Shown piece by piece: positions 35,720-46,077 of a stretch of 64,000 nucleotides of DNA. Under the pieces are notes generated by a model that worked only from the letters and a program-made list of their open reading frames with translations, was not told the origin of the DNA and did no database searches. Each line of letters opens with the position of its first letter. Positions within the stretch are counted from its first letter, which is position 1. A program made the position numbers and the translations under genes. Location: contig NC_086237.1 in assembly GCF_036321145.2 (NCBI RefSeq), forward strand, positions 36,572,337-36,636,336, written 5' to 3'. This stretch comes from Pelmatolapia mariae (Eukaryota > Chordata > Actinopteri > Cichliformes > Cichlidae).

Positions 35720-35953
35720 TTATTCCACTTCATTCCTCTTTCCATGCTTTAAAATATTACAGCTCTTATGTACTCTTTGGTTTCTTTTAGGATTATTTTC
35801 AGTATTTATTTCCGCTTGGAGGGTTTCTTTTAATTTAGTCAATGCGGAGGGGCTACATTGTCCCTCCCATGTAGGACATTTAGTTTTCTTTTGGATTTCT
35901 CCATCTACATGCACTAATTTGTCCTGCACCTGGGTGTTTTTTTTCCCATCCAC
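35720..35953 (-). pseudogene. Probable gag N-terminal remnant
   Basis: It lies where gag should start, about 400 bases below the leader hairpins. An ATG followed by glycine occurs at about 35949 on the minus strand next to an A8 run. The frame it opens closes after about a dozen codons, while the adjacent frame runs 77 codons and contains CPTWEGQCSPSALTKLKETL, in style like a retroviral matrix region. An indel in the A-run would explain this. No capsid or nucleocapsid motifs follow. Assignment rests on position and weak resemblance. Confidence 0.35.
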
Positions 35954-36349
35954 TGCTCGTCGGGTGTTAATGTGGGTTTTGTGGATTTATTGCCCATTTC
36001 TAATTTTGTTTGATCGATGCAATACTTATATTTTATATTTTATTTATACTGCCAGCACACACTGTGAGACGTTCTGGTACTAGAGTCAGAGGAGGTTATC
36101 AAGCCAGCCTTCTACCCTGAACTAAATTCAGGGCGGACTTAATTTTACGCGTTGACGCGCAACCTTTTCTCTTTCTCACCATCCAGTACTCACAGGAAAA
36201 CACTAGGAGTAGTGCAGGAGCCTAGAGCTCCTACTCAATGAAGCACTTACTCCTCAACAAACATTCAGCAAACAGTTAGCGCGCTTAGAGAAAATCCTAT
36301 TTTTATTTGACACTCTCGTTTCTCTGGCTACCAACCTTTATTTTTGCTG

Positions 36350-36545
36350 CGGATTGAGCCTCTCAGGGCATGTTAATCCGTCTTACACAGGCGAGCGTGG
36401 CTACCAACCCTTTTTTTTTATTTTATGCTGCGGATTAAGCCTCCCAGGGCGTGTTAATCCGTCTTACGCAGGCGAGCGTGAGATATACTGGCTACCAACC
36501 CTTACTTATGTTGCGAAACAGGCCCCCACAGGGCAGGTTGTTTCG
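36350..36545 (-). promoter_or_regulatory. Three tandem covarying stem-loops in the retroviral leader
   Basis: Three units of about 82 bp each carry a short inverted repeat: 36350-36357 with 36373-36380, 36431-36438 with 36454-36461, and 36514-36520 with 36539-36545. Units 1 and 2 pair CGGATT(A/G)A with TTAATCCG. Unit 3 pairs CGAAACA with TGTTTCG. Both arms changed together, which is covariation. Each loop keeps a CAGGGC core and each stem is followed by GTCTTAC(A/G)C and GGCGAGC. The position between the primer binding site and gag is where retroviral packaging and dimerisation elements lie, so that role is inferred. Confidence 0.65.
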
Positions 36546-36893
36546 TCTTACACGGGCGAGCATATTACATAGGACACGTCTGTCCTTTTCCTTTTCGGTC
36601 CACACAGGACCCTTCTACTTTGAGCAGTGTCAAACTAAAATCGATTATTCAACGCAAAGTGTTTCTGGCTGCTTTATATTCACCTTCAATGTTGCGCTGT
36701 GTTCTTTTTCCCGGCGTCACCGAGAACCTGGCGTCGTGGACCTGTATAAGACACTGGCCAGTAGGCGAATGTACGACTCTGGGCTTTTCCTCGCTTCGCT
36801 AGAAACGGTGGTTGCAGTGCAGGTACTCATGACGTCAGGATCCGGTGGCTCCGTCTGTGAATAGTTAGATGATATAATAATATCAATAAACCA

Positions 36894-36910
36894 TCCGGCT
36901 CGAAGGACCA
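36894..36910 (-). promoter_or_regulatory. Primer binding site, tRNA-Tyr type
   Basis: Six bases inside the 5' LTR the plus strand reads TCCGGCTCGAAGGACCA, which equals the 3' end of vertebrate tRNA-Tyr including CCA as I remember it. The minus (genomic) strand is therefore complementary over 17 bases. Tyrosine priming is uncommon among gamma-type retroviruses, which mostly use proline or other tRNAs. Confidence 0.75.
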
Positions 36911-36916
36911 ATTAAA

Positions 36917-37416
36917 TGTCAGTGGCAAGACATTTTTAAACATTGAAAGAATACAGAAACAGTCAGAGTTTTGTTCAGAGAACTACGTGCGCACGGGTGA
37001 GTGATCGGGTGATACTCACACCGAGGCTTTGCAGTCAGCTTTATTTATACATCGCAACATTCCCTATTTTTTCAGGCTTTCACAGACAATCTGGGCATGT
37101 ATAGGACACAGTGTGTGTGTGTGTGTGTGTGTATTGTCTATCTCGAGGAAAACAGAAGCCAGTTGGGTCCTGTTTCCAAGGGTGTCTGCAAGATACTTTC
37201 ACAGGAGTCAGCGAATACTGCAGGGCTCATGTGTATGTGTGTGAGAAGATGCAAAGACAAAACATAAAGATATGTGAACACTATGTGCTTTTCAGGCCTT
37301 TCTTAATGGGTAAATGAAACAGAAAAAGGAGAACTGAGTAAATGAAACATTATAAGGAAAACTGAGTAAATGAAACATTATAAGGAAAAGGAAAAACATC
37401 ACAAAATCTCTTAACA
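36917..37416 (-). repeat. 5' LTR of the provirus
   Basis: It is the same 500 bp as the 3' LTR with two visible substitutions. AATAAA on the minus strand is at 37040-37045 and the (GT)n run at about 37111-37132. It is followed outside by the GACAA duplication. Confidence 0.93.
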
Positions 37417-37867
37417 GACAAATTTTGCAAATAGTAATGCATGATGTTGCTCATGTTTTAATCAGTGTTATGAGAACGTGTGAATGAACTCATGAAGAAC
37501 ATTAATGTAAAAGTGACTTGTGTCTAAATGAATAACATCACTTTAACACATTGAGCAAATCTGAAATTTTAGATGAGACAGGACTGAAAATGGTTTAGGA
37601 GAGCTCATTCACAAACCATGAAGTTTACCCACATGATAGCCTCAAACTCCTCATTGTTTCCATACAGTGTCTATCTGACCATGTAAAAAGCTTTAAATAA
37701 CTTTTACTATTAAAACAATAATAAAAGTACATTTAATAGTACGGAAACGAAATATTGTTCTCTTCCTATCTGTGCTGTCATTACTGGTGAAGTCCATCTT
37801 ATCATATTAATATTAAAATTATACACGAGAGTCTGCATTTAGCGAGCGATTTTCATTCATTATAGTC

Positions 37868-38010
37868 AACAGGCAGCACGGTGGAGTGGTGGTTAGCAGT
37901 TTTGCCTCACAGCAAGAAGGCCCTGAGCTTGCCTCCACCACCTGGTCTGGGCCTTTCTGTGTGGACTTTTCATGTTTGTGTGGGTTCTCTCCAGCCTTCT
38001 TTCCTGCCTC
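37868..38010 (+). mobile_element. tRNA-derived SINE head (HE1/V-SINE-like)
   Basis: It begins GGCAGCACGGTGGAGTGG and continues GTGGTTAGCA...GCCTCACAGCAAGAAGG, the well-known tRNA-like head of a widespread teleost SINE, with a box A-like TGGTGGTTAGC. The box B region is degraded. The body continues with CTGTGTGGA...TTTGTGTGGGTTCTCTCC. The paralogous flank of unit 1 at about 9160 lacks it. Confidence 0.7.
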
Positions 38011-38240
38011 CACTTTATGATAACGATATGTTATTCGTCTCCACCAGATGGCGCTGCTAGGCTGTCGTTCAGATACTCACATTTTCTATGTGAGTAGTTG
38101 CCCTCAATGCAAAAACAAAAAAGGAAAACAAGTAAAACATTTTGACTTCTCATGTCTTACTTTATCTTAATATAGAATAAAAATCGGACCAAGAATGTGA
38201 AGTGTTTGGTATCTTACTTATTGAAGAACAATGCAATCAG

Positions 38241-38727
38241 TAGAGGTGGGCAGATCGATCCAAGTATTGGTAGTATTGACACCGACTCTGGTATTGGTAT
38301 GGGATCAATACTACCATGATAGGATTGATGCTTTGTTTCTATCCCCACGTTTTTGTATTAAATTACAACAATTTTTGGAGATTAAAATTATACCTCAAAC
38401 ATGCACTATGAAAAATGTCAAACAACAGAAGTTGACTCAAAGACCTTTAGAGACAGGCACATTTACATTCCAGGTCTCCAAAAACCCAGTTTCAAAATAC
38501 TTGAAAAGCTGGAAGGTGTGTTTTGTTGTGTTAACCAAAATCACAGTGAGTTAGTGATCACTATTTGCAAACTGATGATGAGCCATCTGTTAAGTCATGA
38601 CACACTGCTCTCCCCAACATAAGCTGCCTACATAGGTTAAAAGTATCGGTACTGGCATCAGCAATACTGACCATGTATTTGCTCGGTATCAGATCAATAT
38701 AAAAATCTGCACTCTCACACAGAACTG
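38241..38727. mobile_element. hAT-like MITE with 8-bp duplication and an empty paralogous site
   Basis: GCAATCAG occurs at 38233-38240 and again at 38728-38735. The interior begins TAGAGGTGGGCAGATCGATC and shows ATCGGTA/CTCGGTATCAG subterminal motifs like the elements at 21478 and 23288. The unit 1 flank at about 9381-9393 reads CAATTAGCTGATCATC without it, which is the empty site. The right terminus has weak inverted-repeat similarity. Confidence 0.7.
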
Positions 38728-40455
38728 GCAATCAGCTGATTGTCACTAAACCAGTTTTACAAGATTCATTTTTTCAGTTGCAACAGGAAACATTTTCTGC
38801 CAACATGTCAGCAGGATTGTGTCTGTGACTAAAGACGACTCAGTGAGCAAACATGCAAAAGGTTAAAAATTCCTGTTCTGTAAAGACTTTGCTGAGATTT
38901 TTCCTCTTGGGAAAAGTTTAGTATTTTCTTTTTTAGTAAAATGTGTTTTTAAATTCTGTTGAGTGACCAAATGTGTTAAAAAAGAATCAAATATTATACA
39001 TTTTGACACTCATCTGACATCTCTGCAACTTTCTCTATACAAACTTCTCTTCACTGTCAGAGTGCTCATTGACAGCTGCAGTGTTTTTGTTTACTTAATT
39101 GGTATTGCAGATATTTCAATAAGGAGAGATGATTAGATGGAACTGAACATGATTTATTAATATAAGAATTCAGTTATGCTATTTTGTGATTAGACTACAA
39201 TGGTCCATCACAGCAGAATGAAATCCCAGCTGTGATAGGATCCAGGGGCAGTGTCTTGTGTTCTCCATGTGTTGGTATGATGAAATGAGTCATGCTAGAT
39301 AAGTTTATAAATATACATCACTGTAACTGATGAGTCTAATGTGTTGTTAGAGTGAGAAGTCACTAACTTTGAAGCAGAGCTGAGTTCAGAACACATTCAG
39401 CATTAACCACACTGCTCTGGTGAGTTTGTATTGATGCACATTCATTTTAGTGCTGTGCCTTGTTATACCTCAGCAAAATTCCTGCTCTGTAAAGACTTTG
39501 CTGAGATTTGTTCTCTACTCCATCAAAGCAAACAGTCTTCTGTAATATGTGGTTCATCAGAACTGAGGTTACATTTAAATGGAAATTTAACAATGATTTA
39601 AAACCGAGTTTCTTCAAATAAATTTATCAAATCTAATTATGATTGCGCAACCTAGGCCACAAATATTATAATACAATAGAAAAATAAATGTCATCATAGT
39701 GAAAGCCATCATAATTAAAATTCATGTTGTAAATAATTCATAAAATGAGTGTAAAAACTCCTGTTAAAACTAGACTATAAGTTCAGATTGAAGTGATTTG
39801 TGGGACTGCTCCTTTAACGTAACCCTTCCCTCTTCTTCCATAAGAGCACGTTAGCTTCTGATAAATAAAACCGCAACATCAGAGAGCAGAGACATGAATG
39901 TAAAGTATCAGAGATATAATTGCATTTCCTCAGAAAATACAAAGGTTTTATTTCCCAAAGAAAAACTGGGAAAACTAATCAGTAGAGTTTGGGCCAGATT
40001 TGATCCTAAAGAGACAACTTGCTTTATTGCAGCAGGATTCTGGATTTGAACTGATCAGACAGACCTGAACTGAAAGTGTGATTATTCAGACTTTAATAAC
40101 ATTGAGTGATGTTATTTTCTTTTTTTGAGCCAAACTGGATTTCTCTACAGGAACTCTGGGTTAAAGGGTCAACACACTAAAAAGGGTTTTGATCACATTT
40201 GATTGCTCATGCAAGACACAAACTAGTCAGAGTGATTAATAATGAGCGCAAGTTAAATAAGCTCATAACACTAAATTGGCTTTATTCATTTTGCACAGAA
40301 CAGACTGGCTTAAATTCAAAATTTAAAAATTTATTTAAAATTTATTTTAAATTAAAAAAAAAACCTAGAGCTTAAATAAACAACCTAGGTGTGGGATTTG
40401 GAACAAATGGATGGATAAGTGTGACGTACTAAGCATCGATTGATTGTGTTTGATT

Positions 40456-40815
40456 GCTTATGGGGCGCAAGTGGCTCAAGAGTTGGCAGTTCGTCTTGTA
40501 GTTGGAAGGCTGCTGGTTTGAGCCCCGGCTCTGACAGTCTCAGTCATTGTGTCCTTGGACAAGACACTTCACTTGTTGCCTACTGGTGGTGGTCAGAGGG
40601 CCCGGTGGCGCCAGTGTCTGGCAACCTCGCCTCTGTCAGTGCGCCCCAGGGCAGCTGTAGCTACAATGTAGCGCTATATAAATACAGGCCATTTACCATT
40701 TACCATCAATGTAGCTTGCCATCTCCTGTGTTTGAATGACTGAATGTGTAAAGTACTTTGGGGTCCTTAGGGACTAAGTAAAGCGCTATACAAATATAGG
40801 CCATATACCATGTTT
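40456..40815 (+). mobile_element. Full-length tRNA-derived SINE with L2-like tail
   Basis: The head GGGGCGCAAGTGGCTCAAGA carries a box A-like segment, and GGTTTGAGCCC about 45 bases later is a box B-like segment, both expected of a pol III promoter. The body CATTGTGTCCTTGGACAAGA and CCCCAGGGCAGCTG is typical of teleost SINEs. The tail repeats AGCGCTATA...AAATA and ends with a GGCCAT-TACCAT motif twice, suggesting tail duplication. The same tail module was inserted into TRIM copy 1. Confidence 0.75.
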
Positions 40816-41785
40816 GTGTTTAATTAAAGATGGCGGCTTTTCATTTCAAGGTTTCTGGCTCTGGTCTCTTCACTGTGCTTTGCTCCATCACTCCTGTGAA
40901 CGTATAGAACTGGTCCAGTATCTTATATATCTGTTTACAGTGGCATAAGTGCTACAACTGCATCAAGAAAACAGTTTCAGCACAACAGGAGTATTTAAAA
41001 TGCACCGGAAGCAAATGTTCTTTTATTTTAAGGAATCATTTAAATGTAAAAACAAGAATAAAGGTAGAAATTTCTGTGATGAATGTGTTTAAACTCGCAT
41101 TGAACAACAGAAGAACTCGGTTCAGTCTTAATGTTCTGTTTTACCTGTTAAGTGAAGTTATTTCTAACATTTATGATTTACAGTTTAAAATGTGAGAAAA
41201 TGGAAATAAAATGTTTAAAAAACATTTTTCCATAAACAAAAATATGAACTTTGTCTCCATCTTAAACTTAGAAGTCATTTCTTTGAATTTGGAAAATTTG
41301 ACGTGTTACTTTAAAATATTATATAACTGAAGACAAGAAGCTGATAATCAGGATGATTTAGATCTTGTAGTTGTAAAGTTGACTCTTGCTGATGTTTAAT
41401 CATTAATCCTTCTTTTAAGAAGTGTCACAGTTTTCTGTTCACACTCAACAACTTTGAAAAGCAAAGAAATCATCATCATTCAGATTTTTAAATTATCAAA
41501 ATATTTAAATGAACAACATGAGAAATATTCTAAAAATATTCATTTAAAACAAACAAGAATATAAAAAGTTAAAGTTTCTTACAAAAACTCGAATGGTTCA
41601 CAAGATTTTCACATGACAAAGTTCCTTTGGTTTCATGATATTGCTAATAGTTCCATTAAATCAACAACATAAAATAAAACCTGATAATGAAGTTTGATAG
41701 TTTGATTAATAATTTCACTAAAATTAAGCTGCTGGACTGAAAAAATAAGGGGAAAAAACAGTTTAAATAAAGAATCAGTTTACAA

Positions 41786-43201
41786 TCAAATCTCAGTCTG
41801 ACAGATTTTGATGTCAGAGGTTTTGGCGTCTCCTGCCTTTCCAATACCAAAATATGGGAAGAGTTTCTCAGTGAAAGTGTCTCTGTGGGTGTAGATGTGA
41901 GTCATGTCTTCAGGGTCATAGAAGGACACCTCCCCCCTGTCATAGTCCAGCTGGACTCTGATCCTCTCGAGACTCGTCTCTGTCACAGTCTGACCATCAC
42001 CATTAGTGTATTTTCCACTCTCAAAATATAAACACCAGATTCCATATTTTGGTGAAGAAAAACACTCTCCGTTCCTGTCAACTGACTCTTTAACTAAACC
42101 CATATTCCAGTCAGGATGGTCTCCCACCTCCACCTCCCAGCTGTGTTTCCCTGAGCTGAAGCCCTCTGAGCCAAAAACCCAGCAATAATTAGTGTTTCTC
42201 TCTGGATTATCAGGAAGCTGCTGCTTTCTGTCTCCATTCCTCACGCTTGTCAGATCATCAGAGAGAAAAGCCCAGCCACTTGCAGTGTTTGGGTCCAGAA
42301 TGACAGGACTGAAGTGGACCTTCTCCTTCATCTTCTCCCACACTCTGAAGGACAGGTTGCCCAGGTGTTTGGCCACATCTATCAGTGCTCCTGAGACCAG
42401 CTGTGGATCTGACACTGAGCTCTGGGCTCTGGCTCTGCTCTGAGTGTCTTTATAACTGCTGAGGAATGGCACGCTGTGTTTCTGCAGCTCTTCTTCAACA
42501 GCAGAGATGCTGTCTGACAGAGAGGAGATCTGCTCCTCAATCATCTTCATCTCTCTGCTGATAGTCCTCCCCTTCTGCTCCTCTTCCTCCCTCAGAGCTG
42601 CCAGTCTGGACTCCTCTTCCTCTTTCAGGAACTGCTGGAGCTTCTTGAACTCTGCTCTGATCTGCCTCTCTGTGGACAACAGCTGCTTCTTGGAGTGTTG
42701 AATCATTTCATTGTATGTTTCCTCCACTTGTTTGTATTTGTTCCTCTTGTCCTGCAGAGACTTTAAGTCAGATTTCAGCTGCTCCTTCAGGTCACTGACT
42801 GCTTCTTCTACAGGAACCACTTTGTGACTCTGGTGGTGAGAAAACTCACACACAGTACACACAGCTCTCTGCTCGTCCACACAGAACAGTTTAGGCACTT
42901 CCTCATGTTTACTGCACACTACTGTTAGTTTCTTCTCTCCTTTTTCTGTCTCAGATGATCCAGATTTCTTTCTCCCAGAAAAGGAATCAGCAAGTTCTTT
43001 CAGTGTAAAGTTCACACAAGGAAGATCCTTTGAAGATTTTCTTTTACAAATGGGACAGTTTTTGTTTTTAGCTTGTTCCCAGAATTTCTGCAGGCAGCTT
43101 GAACAGAAGCTGTGGCTGCAGCTCAGAGACACAGGATCTCTGAAAGTCTCTGAACACACGTGGCAGCTCAGGAAATTTTCAAAAAGAGCTCTCTCAGCCA
43201 T
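41786..43201 (-). CDS. TRIM copy 3: RING/B-box/coiled-coil/PRY-SPRY E3 ligase (A33/TRIM35-like)
   Basis: Intact single-exon gene of 471 codons. The C3HC4 RING has ligands C13, C16, C28, H30, C33, C36, C49 and C52. The B-box 2 spans about residues 96-126 (C96, H99, C107, C115, C118, H123, H126 in the expected order). A long coiled coil follows at about 130-255, rich in E, K and L. PRY-SPRY occupies about 285-471, with ILDPNTASGW, the NPERN turn, SGKHSWEVEVGD and a C-terminal KICQTEI. The RING should recruit E2 enzymes, the coiled coil dimerise, and SPRY bind targets, often viral or immune proteins in related families. It is nearly identical to copy 4 through the coiled coil but differs in SPRY. 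The start is fixed by conservation of MAE in all copies. No introns were seen. Confidence 0.92.
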   Translation of the reverse strand: MAERALFENFLSCHVCSETFRDPVSLSCSHSFCSSCLQKFWEQAKNKNCPICKRKSSKDLPCVNFTLKELADSFSGRKKSGSSETEKGEKKLTVVCSKHEEVPKLFCVDEQRAVCTVCEFSHHQSHKVVPVEEAVSDLKEQLKSDLKSLQDKRNKYKQVEETYNEMIQHSKKQLLSTERQIRAEFKKLQQFLKEEEESRLAALREEEEQKGRTISREMKMIEEQISSLSDSISAVEEELQKHSVPFLSSYKDTQSRARAQSSVSDPQLVSGALIDVAKHLGNLSFRVWEKMKEKVHFSPVILDPNTASGWAFLSDDLTSVRNGDRKQQLPDNPERNTNYCWVFGSEGFSSGKHSWEVEVGDHPDWNMGLVKESVDRNGECFSSPKYGIWCLYFESGKYTNGDGQTVTETSLERIRVQLDYDRGEVSFYDPEDMTHIYTHRDTFTEKLFPYFGIGKAGDAKTSDIKICQTEI

Positions 43202-44760
43202 TTGATCTTTAAGTATTTTTAACTCACCAAATTAGTGTCTATGGAACTTTCTGATAAAAATCCTCCAAACGTGTGTTTTTCAGCGGAGATCTGACTCCCT
43301 GTAATGGCGTCTCAGCTGAGTGCAAAAGTGTCGGAATTTACTTTCATTTTCATGGATCACGTGTTAAACTGAAACACGCACATAACATTTGTGTCCGTCA
43401 GAGGGCGCTGTCAGAGTCATTCAGATAGTTTTCAGTTTGTGCTCCTTAAAATGACACAAGAGCAAAAATGTAGAAAATCCTGACCTCTCCATTTTTAAAA
43501 AAAAACGAAACCTAAACAGAACATAAAAATGACACAAAGAAGGCGAAGCTGTGGTGTTTCAGAAGTTCAAGTAGCACAAGTCAGCGTGTTCTCAGAGTTT
43601 TTATCTGCAGTTTGAACTAAAGTTGTCATTGCAGTCAAAGACATAAATTTGGATTCATCACAGGGTTTAGACTGTCAACCTGTCAGAGCCCGGCTCTCAC
43701 ACTCAAAACAAAGAAGAAGAAGAATTCTTGACCCTCATGAACATGAAGCAATAATTTTGAGTAAAATGCAGCTAAAATATATAAAATCAAATGTTTATTT
43801 TTTTCAAATGATACATCATTAAAATATGCTTGTTATAAACTAAATGTATATCAGTGAAGCAAATTTCCTTTGACCAGATTCAATCAAAGATTACTGTATT
43901 ACTGTAAACTGAAGACATCCTGTAAGTAGTTCGAGCTCAGGGACACAGGATCTCTGAATGTCTCTGAACACGTTACAGTTCAGGAAAGTTTCTGCACTCA
44001 TCAAATGTCACATCTTTACAGCTTGAACCTTACAGTCCTTCAAGGAAGCAAAGTTCTTTTAGAGAGCTCACCTGTTGTAATCATGTTCTAGTTAATTAAT
44101 AACCACCAAACACAATATCTGCTTTTACTACCTGGGCTGTGGCCTCAAACCTGCATAAGAGTTTAGACCTTTAGACTCCAACTTTCAAGTCTGTCATGAA
44201 CTGAAATGTGATGAGCTGACCAGTGTTAGAGATGTCACCGAAATAATAAAGAGAAAATAAAGAGAAAAATCACAGTGGCCAATGAGAAACCAGAAATGCT
44301 AATAATGAAAAAATAAACAAACTGATATAAACTTTTTGATATGACATAATATGACATTGAACTGTGACAACACAGAAGAATTTACTGTCACTTGTCACAA
44401 ATCAAATTCTAGTTAAGTCATGTTTAAGGTACTACTGCCTTGAATTTGTCAATCACATCCACTTTTTTTTAATGAAAAATAACTGAAAAGACAAAGAGCT
44501 CTTATAAATGCATTAAATAAATCAATGACAAGACACAAATACTTTATTTATCCAGGAAGTTGTGACATTACTGTGTTACAGCAGCCAATGAAACAAAAAA
44601 TACAAAAAAGTGAAGTGTTCAATAAATCAATACATAATGTGACACAATAAGGAGCTTATGTCTAAATTGAGTACACCGTAAGATAGTAATAGTTTCATAA
44701 ACGAAATGAGTTCCAGCTACTTAAAAACCTGTTATAAGTTCATACACCTTTATTTTTTTG
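43202..44760 (-). repeat. TRIM unit 3, 5' flank
   Basis: It matches 12626-13103 and 53766-53995 near the gene and 61313-62480 further out. It has an uninterrupted GTCATTCAGATAGTTTTCAG at about 43417-43436, which is the empty site for the L2 inserted upstream of copy 4. The flank ends where the 1.2-kb GC-rich repeat begins. A promoter is expected within the first 150 bases but no clear TATA box is seen. Confidence 0.75.
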
Positions 44761-44792
44761 AGTAGTTTGAACAAGTTTGTTTTTTCAAGTTA

Positions 44793-46002
44793 TCCCTCCC
44801 CTCTGTCCCCTTCTGGCTGCCTCTGCCTCAATTTTATCTCACAACTTAGACATTCACATTACTCACACTCTCATAACACATACATATAGGATCTTGGGGG
44901 TGGGCTCACAACACGGACTCCAAATTACCATCAGGGTGTACACCTCACCCCTGGCGTCGTTGCCCACCTCTCAATTTTAAATACACGTAGACATTGAGGG
45001 CTATCAGGAGGGGCTATGCGCTTACCTGCTGCTCTCTGGCAGGTAGCTCCATGCCCTCCTGGGTTTTAATTGCACCTTAGAACACATATACATCAACACT
45101 ACATATGAGCGGGTAGAGGGAGGTTTGGAGTCTTCTCACACCCCCGGTCTCTGCGGCCTGCTGGAGCGTGGGGGCTAGGAGGAGGAGTTGGCCGTCCGAC
45201 TGGGGTCTGGTGTGTGGGGCCTCCCTGCTGCTGCGGAGTCGGGGCAGTCTGCTTCTCCCCACTGCAGGGAAAAGGGTAACACCACCTGGGTCTGGGTGCA
45301 GTTTCCCCCTCCAGGGGCAAGGGCACCTAGACCCAGTTCTTAGAGTACGCTTGGGGAGTGTGATTGTGTGTACAGCGTCTCTTTATGTCTGTCTCCACGT
45401 TGGTTGAGTGTGGAGTAATTGCCTATGAGAGCATGAGGGTGGGAATGGATGTTTGTATCTGTGTGTGCCTGTATGTCTGTGTCTATATGTCAGGTTGGGT
45501 ATCAGACGCCACCTCTCTGGGGACATCTCAGGCCCTCCAAGGTTTGGAGGCCTATCTCCCCCCACCACTTCCCCTGCCGGTGGCAGACGCCCTCAGACAT
45601 CGGTGCGTTGGTGGTTCCTTGTGTCCGGGGGTGGGCGTCCGGGTACACACCGGCTCACTCCTTGGTGGCTGCTTATCGGGGCCTGGAACCTGGGGCTCGC
45701 TCGGGCCACTTCGGGGGTGGGGTGCCCTCGGCCTCTCGGCCTGGGGCTCGGTCACTCAGGCACAGCTGGCTGCCGGCGGAGCTCACGGGCACGTCACTGC
45801 AACCCCCCCTGGCTTCTGCTCCGCGGCTGCTGAGTGATCCCTCATCTGGGACTCTCCTCAGCTCTTTCTGGGATAGTGGCGCGGCTGCCCCTCTGTTGGT
45901 CTTCCTTGGTCTCTTGTGTTCTGGGGGCCTCTGGATGTCTGGAGTTTTGATCTCCTCCATACCTGCTTCATGCCCTGGAGGATGGGACTGTGGCCCCCCA
46001 CT
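44793..46002 (-). repeat. GC-rich 1.2-kb dispersed repeat, copy B (inverted)
   Basis: Reverse complement of 1034-2238, nearly identical. The left junction follows TTTTTTCAAGTTAT and the right junction lies near CCCCCACTATGG. Neither edge shows terminal repeats or a target duplication. Confidence 0.7.
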
Positions 46003-46077
46003 ATGGAGGACCACAAGAGCCACGCGCATCGAAATAAAAATGTCTGTGCTTAAATAATGAATTGTAGAATAAATTCT

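Larger units (their letters stand above)
28712..37416 (-). mobile_element. Endogenous retrovirus (gamma-type Env), young but internally deleted provirus
   Basis: Two direct 500-bp LTRs (28712-29211 and 36917-37416) bound the element. Each starts TGTCAG and ends TTAACA on the plus strand. A perfect 5-bp target duplication GACAA flanks it (28707-28711 and 37417-37421). The gene order on the minus strand is LTR, primer binding site, hairpin leader, a short gag-like remnant, about 4 kb of other DNA with a foreign gene-like unit, the integrase C-terminus, env, LTR. The LTRs differ at about two positions, so insertion was recent, yet most of gag and pol is missing. It probably spread as a defective copy or lost pol quickly. 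Confidence 0.9.
38030..41785 (-). repeat. TRIM unit 3, 3' flank
   Basis: It is paralogous to 9160-11055. Compared with that copy it has gained the element at 38241-38727, the SINE at 40456-40815 and DNA at about 38990-39470. Near the gene (41390-41470) it also matches 51930-52010 below copy 4. No coding capacity was found. Confidence 0.7.

Noticed and set aside
42507..42701. 64-codon plus-strand frame, also at 53068 and mirrored at 18187
   Set aside because: Antisense shadow of the TRIM coiled coil; conserved because the TRIM coding strand is.
43920..43990. Short TRIM RING-like piece in the distal 5' flank (also at 61805)
   Set aside because: Only about 40 bases resemble the RING-encoding strand; too short to call a further TRIM pseudogene.
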